From NCBI GenBank assembly GCA_025267735.1, contig CM046299.1, forward strand, positions 12,546,232 through 12,610,231: a DNA stretch of 64,000 nt, given 5' to 3'. Under the pieces are notes generated by a model. It did no database searches, was not told where the DNA came from, and worked only from the letters and a program-made list of their open reading frames with translations. Origin of the DNA: Mactra quadrangularis (Eukaryota > Mollusca > Bivalvia > Venerida > Mactridae). Position 1 is the stretch's first letter; the number at the start of each line of letters is the position of its first letter. A program made the position numbers and the translations under genes. Below are positions 51,401-57,400 of this stretch, piece by piece.

Positions 51401-54400
51401 ATTATCTCCAAAAATTTCTGTTAACAAAATCAGAAAGTTCTACTCAATGAGCATAAAAAAGTTCATCCTTCTCTCAGTAAATGTAAAATATAAGAATATT
51501 ACACGAATATGATATCGTCTGTACTTGAGATATTGGTAATTTATTATTAATTGATTTGTCTAAAAGTTGGAAATATAAGACGATGCCATCAATGTTCTAA
51601 TCTATTTTTACATTTATTTTATGTTCCGATGTGAGAACAAGTTTATTGAATTTTTAAAACAAGTTTTTTTAGTGCTGTGCTGTGCTGTGAAAGACATTAA
51701 TCAGTATGAGTCAGTGTTTAGATCACTCACTATATTGGTGAATAAACTTGTGAATCACTATGGTCAGTTTCAAGAACTTTTAGACCTTTACCATGAATCA
51801 GTTTTAGGCCAGATTTTTCAACAACAAAATCGGCTTATAGTTTGGCCAAACCCAGGCAGGCAGGCTGGCGGGTGGTTGGGCGGGTGGGCCTCCGGTGTTG
51901 TTAACAATTGTGATTAAGTTTTATCGTTACCATATATTTCTGCCATTTTTGTCAGATCTTTATGAACTTCATACATTGATAGCATGCCATGTGATGAACA
52001 GAATTAGAAAGAAACCACAACTCTACCTAGCTTCATTATAGATTATTTCCCTTTGTAATTTTTGCATTGAAAGTTTTAATATGTTGCGTATCTCAGTGAT
52101 TAATGGTCAGATTTTGATGAAAATTCGGCTTTAATTGTGGTTTCCACATTACATTTCTTGTTATACATTTTGATATTAATTTGTTTTTATGGTCACTGAC
52201 TTGTATCATTCTCTTTGATTAAGGACTTTAAGTTTGATACCAAATTCTGACTTAGCTTTTTATGTAAGCATTGTACTGTTGTATCCAATGTTTGTTGGTC
52301 ATGTGAAACATTTGCATCAAATTTGATATTTGTATACATGAGATTTTAAGCCCAATTTTTCTATGAAAAAATTTGGCTAATAGTTTTGCGAAATACAGGG
52401 AGGGGGGTGGGCGGACGACTTGAGCGGGCGTCTTGAGTCATTCACAATTGCGTTGTTTCTGCCATTTCTTGTCAGATCTTTACAAAATTCATACAATGAT
52501 AACATACTATGTGATGAACAGAATTAGAAAGTAACTGCAACTCTATCTGGCTTTATTATGGATTATTTTCCTTTGAAATTTTTGCGTTAAAGTTTTTAAA
52601 TCCGGCTTTAATGTGGTTTCTACATTACATTTCTTGTTTACAAAGTAGTTGATTTGCCTAGATCTGGATAGAAAATTGGTGGGAAGTAGGTCTGTTGACA
52701 AACCCAACAATATACCTGAAATAAAAAAGACAAAATACACTGTGTCCTGTGGATGAAATGACTGTTGGTGAGCCACTGTCTGATGAAAATACACTTGGTT
52801 AGGGTCCCCAGGCCCTCTTTCATTTTTTTTTTTATTTTTGCTTTCCCAGACATTTTTATGAGTGTGAAGACTTATATATATGTACTGTGCAGGGCTGGTG
52901 AAATCAAACGTCCGTATTGTCTGTGTTGTCCCAAGGCAAGTACAGACAAGTGGAGTTTCAGTAATTTTATTCTATAATGTTCATATGTAGCCAGAGTGGA
53001 CAAATAAACAATTTAAAGATATCGCCAGCCCTGCTGTGATATTTGTTTAATTTATATTCGGTACTTTCAGTACTTTGATATATATTACAGATGATGTAGA
53101 AGTGACTGATGTAACAGATTTATCAACAACTAATATACCTACAGTAGAGATTAGTATTATAACTAAAGCTGAAGATAATAATGCTGTATATAAATGTAAA
53201 GCTTCTAATAAAGCTACTGATAAGCCTCGGGAAGCTTTGAGAAAACTCACTGTTCATTGTAAGTCATAGTTTTATAAATATTTCATTAGTGACTCTGTCA
53301 CTGCCAAACTCAACAGTTTATTACTGGACTGTTACTAGGTCCTGTGAATATCCAAGTTGGACAGGACCTAACCTAGCCTTACAGGACCCAAGACATTTTA
53401 TGCGTTTTGATGAATTGAAAACTGTGTGAATGAGATCATATTCTTTGCCGGACAGCCAGTCCTGTAAACCTGCAGATCTAGACAAACCTTCTATATTTTT
53501 ACAGGATTTATCAGTCAGTCTGCCATGTTTGGCCGTGACTGGTCTACACTCTGAGTCTGTACAATGTTAATAATACTAGCTTTTATAATTTGTACTTTAT
53601 TGAATATCCCCTGTGAGAAGTTTTGTTTTAATGGTTAAGGGCATAACAGAGACAATCCAGAAGACTGCACTTACCTCATGGCATCAGTTTGTTGTGATTA
53701 TCATTTTGATAATAATGTTTAAATTAGTGGTCAGTTTTTATATTAATTACTAAATATGCATATTGTTATTTTTTTTATTCAACAGTAAGAAGTTTATACA
53801 TTGTCCCACTGATTTAAATACTCGTTACTGTTCTTATGTGTGTACTCACCATTGATAAAATAGTTATTTGTTTAAATCAAAATGCAAACACTGGAAATCT
53901 ATAAATTTCCTTAAGCCAGAAATTCGATTCTGATGCTTTCATGTGATTGATATAAAGTATTAGAAAATGTTTTACATTTAAAGTTTTATCGTTTACATGA
54001 ACTCATTCTTTCTTATTAGCTGGATTTTTCAACAACAAAATTTGGCTAATAGTTAGGCTAAACTTGGACGGGCGGTGGGTGGTTAGGGCAGGGGTCTGAT
54101 GTCGTTAACAATTGCGTTAAAGTTTTCAATTTAGCATATATTTCTGCCTTTTATTGTTAGATCTTTACAAAACTTCATAAAATGATAACATGCTATGTGA
54201 TGAACAGAATTAGAAAGTAACTGTAACTCTATCTGGCTTAATTATGGATTATTTCCCTTTATAATTTTTGCGTTAAAGTTTTTGAATCCGGCTTTAATGT
54301 GGTTTCCACATTACATTTCTTGTATTCATCTATTTTTACAGTCCCTCCAGCCTCTGTCAGTATAACAAGTGACCCAGTTGTAGCTAGGGCTGGTCACCGG

Positions 54401-57400
54401 CTCAGACTTACCTGTGTGTCAGCTACCAGTAACCCAGCTGCTGAAATCACATGGATGCATAATAATCAAGGTTTGATGGGAACCAGTGATGGTTTAACGC
54501 CGGGAGCCAATGGTGGTAAAATATCTACAAACATTCTACAGATTATTCCAACCTCTCAGGATCATGATTCCTTGTACGGTTGCCGGGCAACAAATCTGGT
54601 CTTACAAGAAAGTATTCATGATGCTATACAACTGAATGTACTATGTAAGTATATCATTTATTGTTTTACAAAAAAATCTTTAAATTTTTATATCTTTCAC
54701 AGAAATCTTTTTTCCCATTGTTTGTTGTGATTTTCTTTAGCTCAAACTGGTAACGATATTCTGCCTTTTCATAATGGGAAAAATATTTAACAAACTCAGT
54801 GCTTTCAGCACTTTGATTGAAATAAAAGTAACAAGATGGTGACTTTTTGTACAGGGCTGGACACCAACTGTCATTTGATTGGCTATGACAACCTAACTTA
54901 GGGTTTGGGCAATCGGTTATCGCCACAAGACCTCTGATGGGGCTACAAGATTTTTTTGCAACTCTCAAGTTTTACTTAAAGTATCATTTTGCTTTAAAAT
55001 GGTAATATTTAGTTTAGGCAAGTTAAATTTATTGTTGATTGTTTTATTTATGGACAATCTTCTTAAAAAAAGGTGTAATTAGACATAGCAGGAACAGCAG
55101 CATGCAGTCAAGAAACACAATCCTACCACACAGCCAGAAAGCATAGAGCCTTAGAGGGAGATTTTTTATATCTTTTTTCAAGCCCTGTGTCATGTGTTAG
55201 AGGATGAGAACCATATATTGAACTTTGTATTGCCTAAACATTAGCCTTTGTCTTTTATTGACTTTCGTAAGAATTCCATGAAGAGAATGACTAGATTTGG
55301 TAATTAACTTAGTCTGGGTTGATAATTAGTGTAGTATATGTAGCAATAATTAACCTTAACGAGAGATATAAACAACTTATTGGATTTTATGGTTTATCCT
55401 TTATTTCAGTTCAGCCAGAATTTGTTGACAAGGTCCCCTTGATTGAAATTAAGTCAGGAGAAAGTCGTATAGTTAATCTAACGGCTCGCGCTAACCCATC
55501 AAACTGCAGTTATGTACTAAAACGTGGTGATGAAATTGTCGCTGAAGGCAGTATACGTAGTTTCTCACTCAGTAATGGCCTACTTACAATATCTGCTATA
55601 TCGAAGGAAGATGCTGGGGAGTATACTATTACAGCTTCAAATTCCCAGGGTTCAGCTGATCATACATTTTCTATTGATGTGCAATGTAAGTATATTATTA
55701 TAATATAAATATTTGATGGTTTAGTCGAGTGAACTTTTTGTTCATGCATTTGTTTGTCCAGTGAGAAGGTCGGCATTGACTCTTTTTTGGGGGGAGGTTT
55801 AACCCCGTAGAAACACATTGTATAGGTTATATCACGGAATCAGTCCACCTTCTCACGTTTCCTGGAAAGGCTTAAACTCTGGATTTAGCTGTTAACTCGA
55901 CTAGGCGCAGTGACTGACTACTGCCCTACTCGATTTAGAATCACTGCATTCAGTGGTAGGAGGGAGAATGGTCATAGAAAATTATTTCATGACCAAGCTG
56001 CAAGAAAGTATGCCATGCCCGCGAATCAAACCTACGATCCCTCAATTGGTAGACTTGTGCGCATATCTTTCTACTGATAACTTTAATGTATCTGAATATT
56101 ACACATAAGTTACTATATTTTGAAAATTAAATTGCTACAAGTTGTTAGTTGACAACCTGGAAAAAAGACTTATGACTGTATTTCTTATGATGTATTACTA
56201 TTAGGGCTGTCACGATACACCATAACCGTATCGCGATTTACTGCAATACGCTGGCACCATAATGGATACGTACCACAATAAATTGTGGGCTTTTAGATTC
56301 GTTGTGCCTCCTGTGTATTTAACAGAAACAATGCAAATTTTACATGCAGTTACTGATAGAATCTAGCCTCTTTAAGTATTTACAGTCGTTTAGGACTGTG
56401 ACGCGCACAAATTGGTTAAATTTTTGTAACTGAAGGTTAAATTGAATAAAAAATCGAAAAACTAACGTTTTGCTACTTTTATTTCGCAAAAGGAAGAATA
56501 TTCCAATGAAATAAAAAATATCACCAAATACCGGTTTGTTAAAATCGTACCGTGGTATGTATTGCTGCAGCTGCAGATTGCAATATACCGGTTTACCGGT
56601 AAATTGTGACAGCCCTAATTATTATAATTGTGTAGGATTGTTATCTTTGTTTAAAACAATAAATTAAAAGTGCACCTGCATAACTTTATTGTACAAAAAT
56701 AAAACTATTGACATTTATTGCCATTTTGGTGAATACATTAGACATTTATTTTTTATTTGATTGTTAAGACTTAATTGATTCGTATACTTTTTATACATCC
56801 GGTCGATTTAATAACTGTTTATGGTAATGAATAAATGAAAAATTACACACATACATATCTAAGATTTGAATTATATTGTATGTTATATTTCAAATAGAAA
56901 TTTCGGCCTTCATTAGTAAATAACATTGTCAAGGAAATGATATCAACTTGATAAATCACATAGCAGGGAAAACATATGTAATTATCTAATAAGCTATGGT
57001 TACAAAAACATCACATTTATTTTAATGCCTATGTCAGAGTTAAAATATAATGCATGGCAAGCAGTTTAATTCATTCTTATAAGCAATGTAAACAATATCC
57101 TTCCTTTCTGGTATATTTAGTATTGAAAATATTTATATGATATGATCAAGTTTAGTTTTTACATGGGGTTTCCCCTTGTTTAGTAGCGGATTGCAGCAAA
57201 TCCTCGTTAAAAATTTGTTGCAGACAATTGCATGAGGCCGTGTATGCGCAATTCAAAGTATAATTACTACTATAATTAATATAGTTGGGATTATGTTTAA
57301 ACAAGCAGACGATATGTGCAGTTGAAGTACATCAAATCCGGCTTATGTAAGGGAAAGTTTACTTGTATCGCTTCGGTTTGTTATGTAATCCCGTGTTTAT

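Larger units (their letters stand above)
50338..53090 (+). other. Nephrin intron 6 (2.75 kb), inside Ig5
   Basis: Joins the two halves of Ig5 by an Asp codon split after its first base. It contains a SINE 3' part, a full tRNA-headed SINE, and two copies of the TTTTTCAACAACAAAAT repeat. Confidence 0.8.

Noticed and set aside
51621..51917. 98-codon open frame
   Set aside because: Its second half translates the TTTTTCAACAACAAAAT repeat, and nothing supports the first half.
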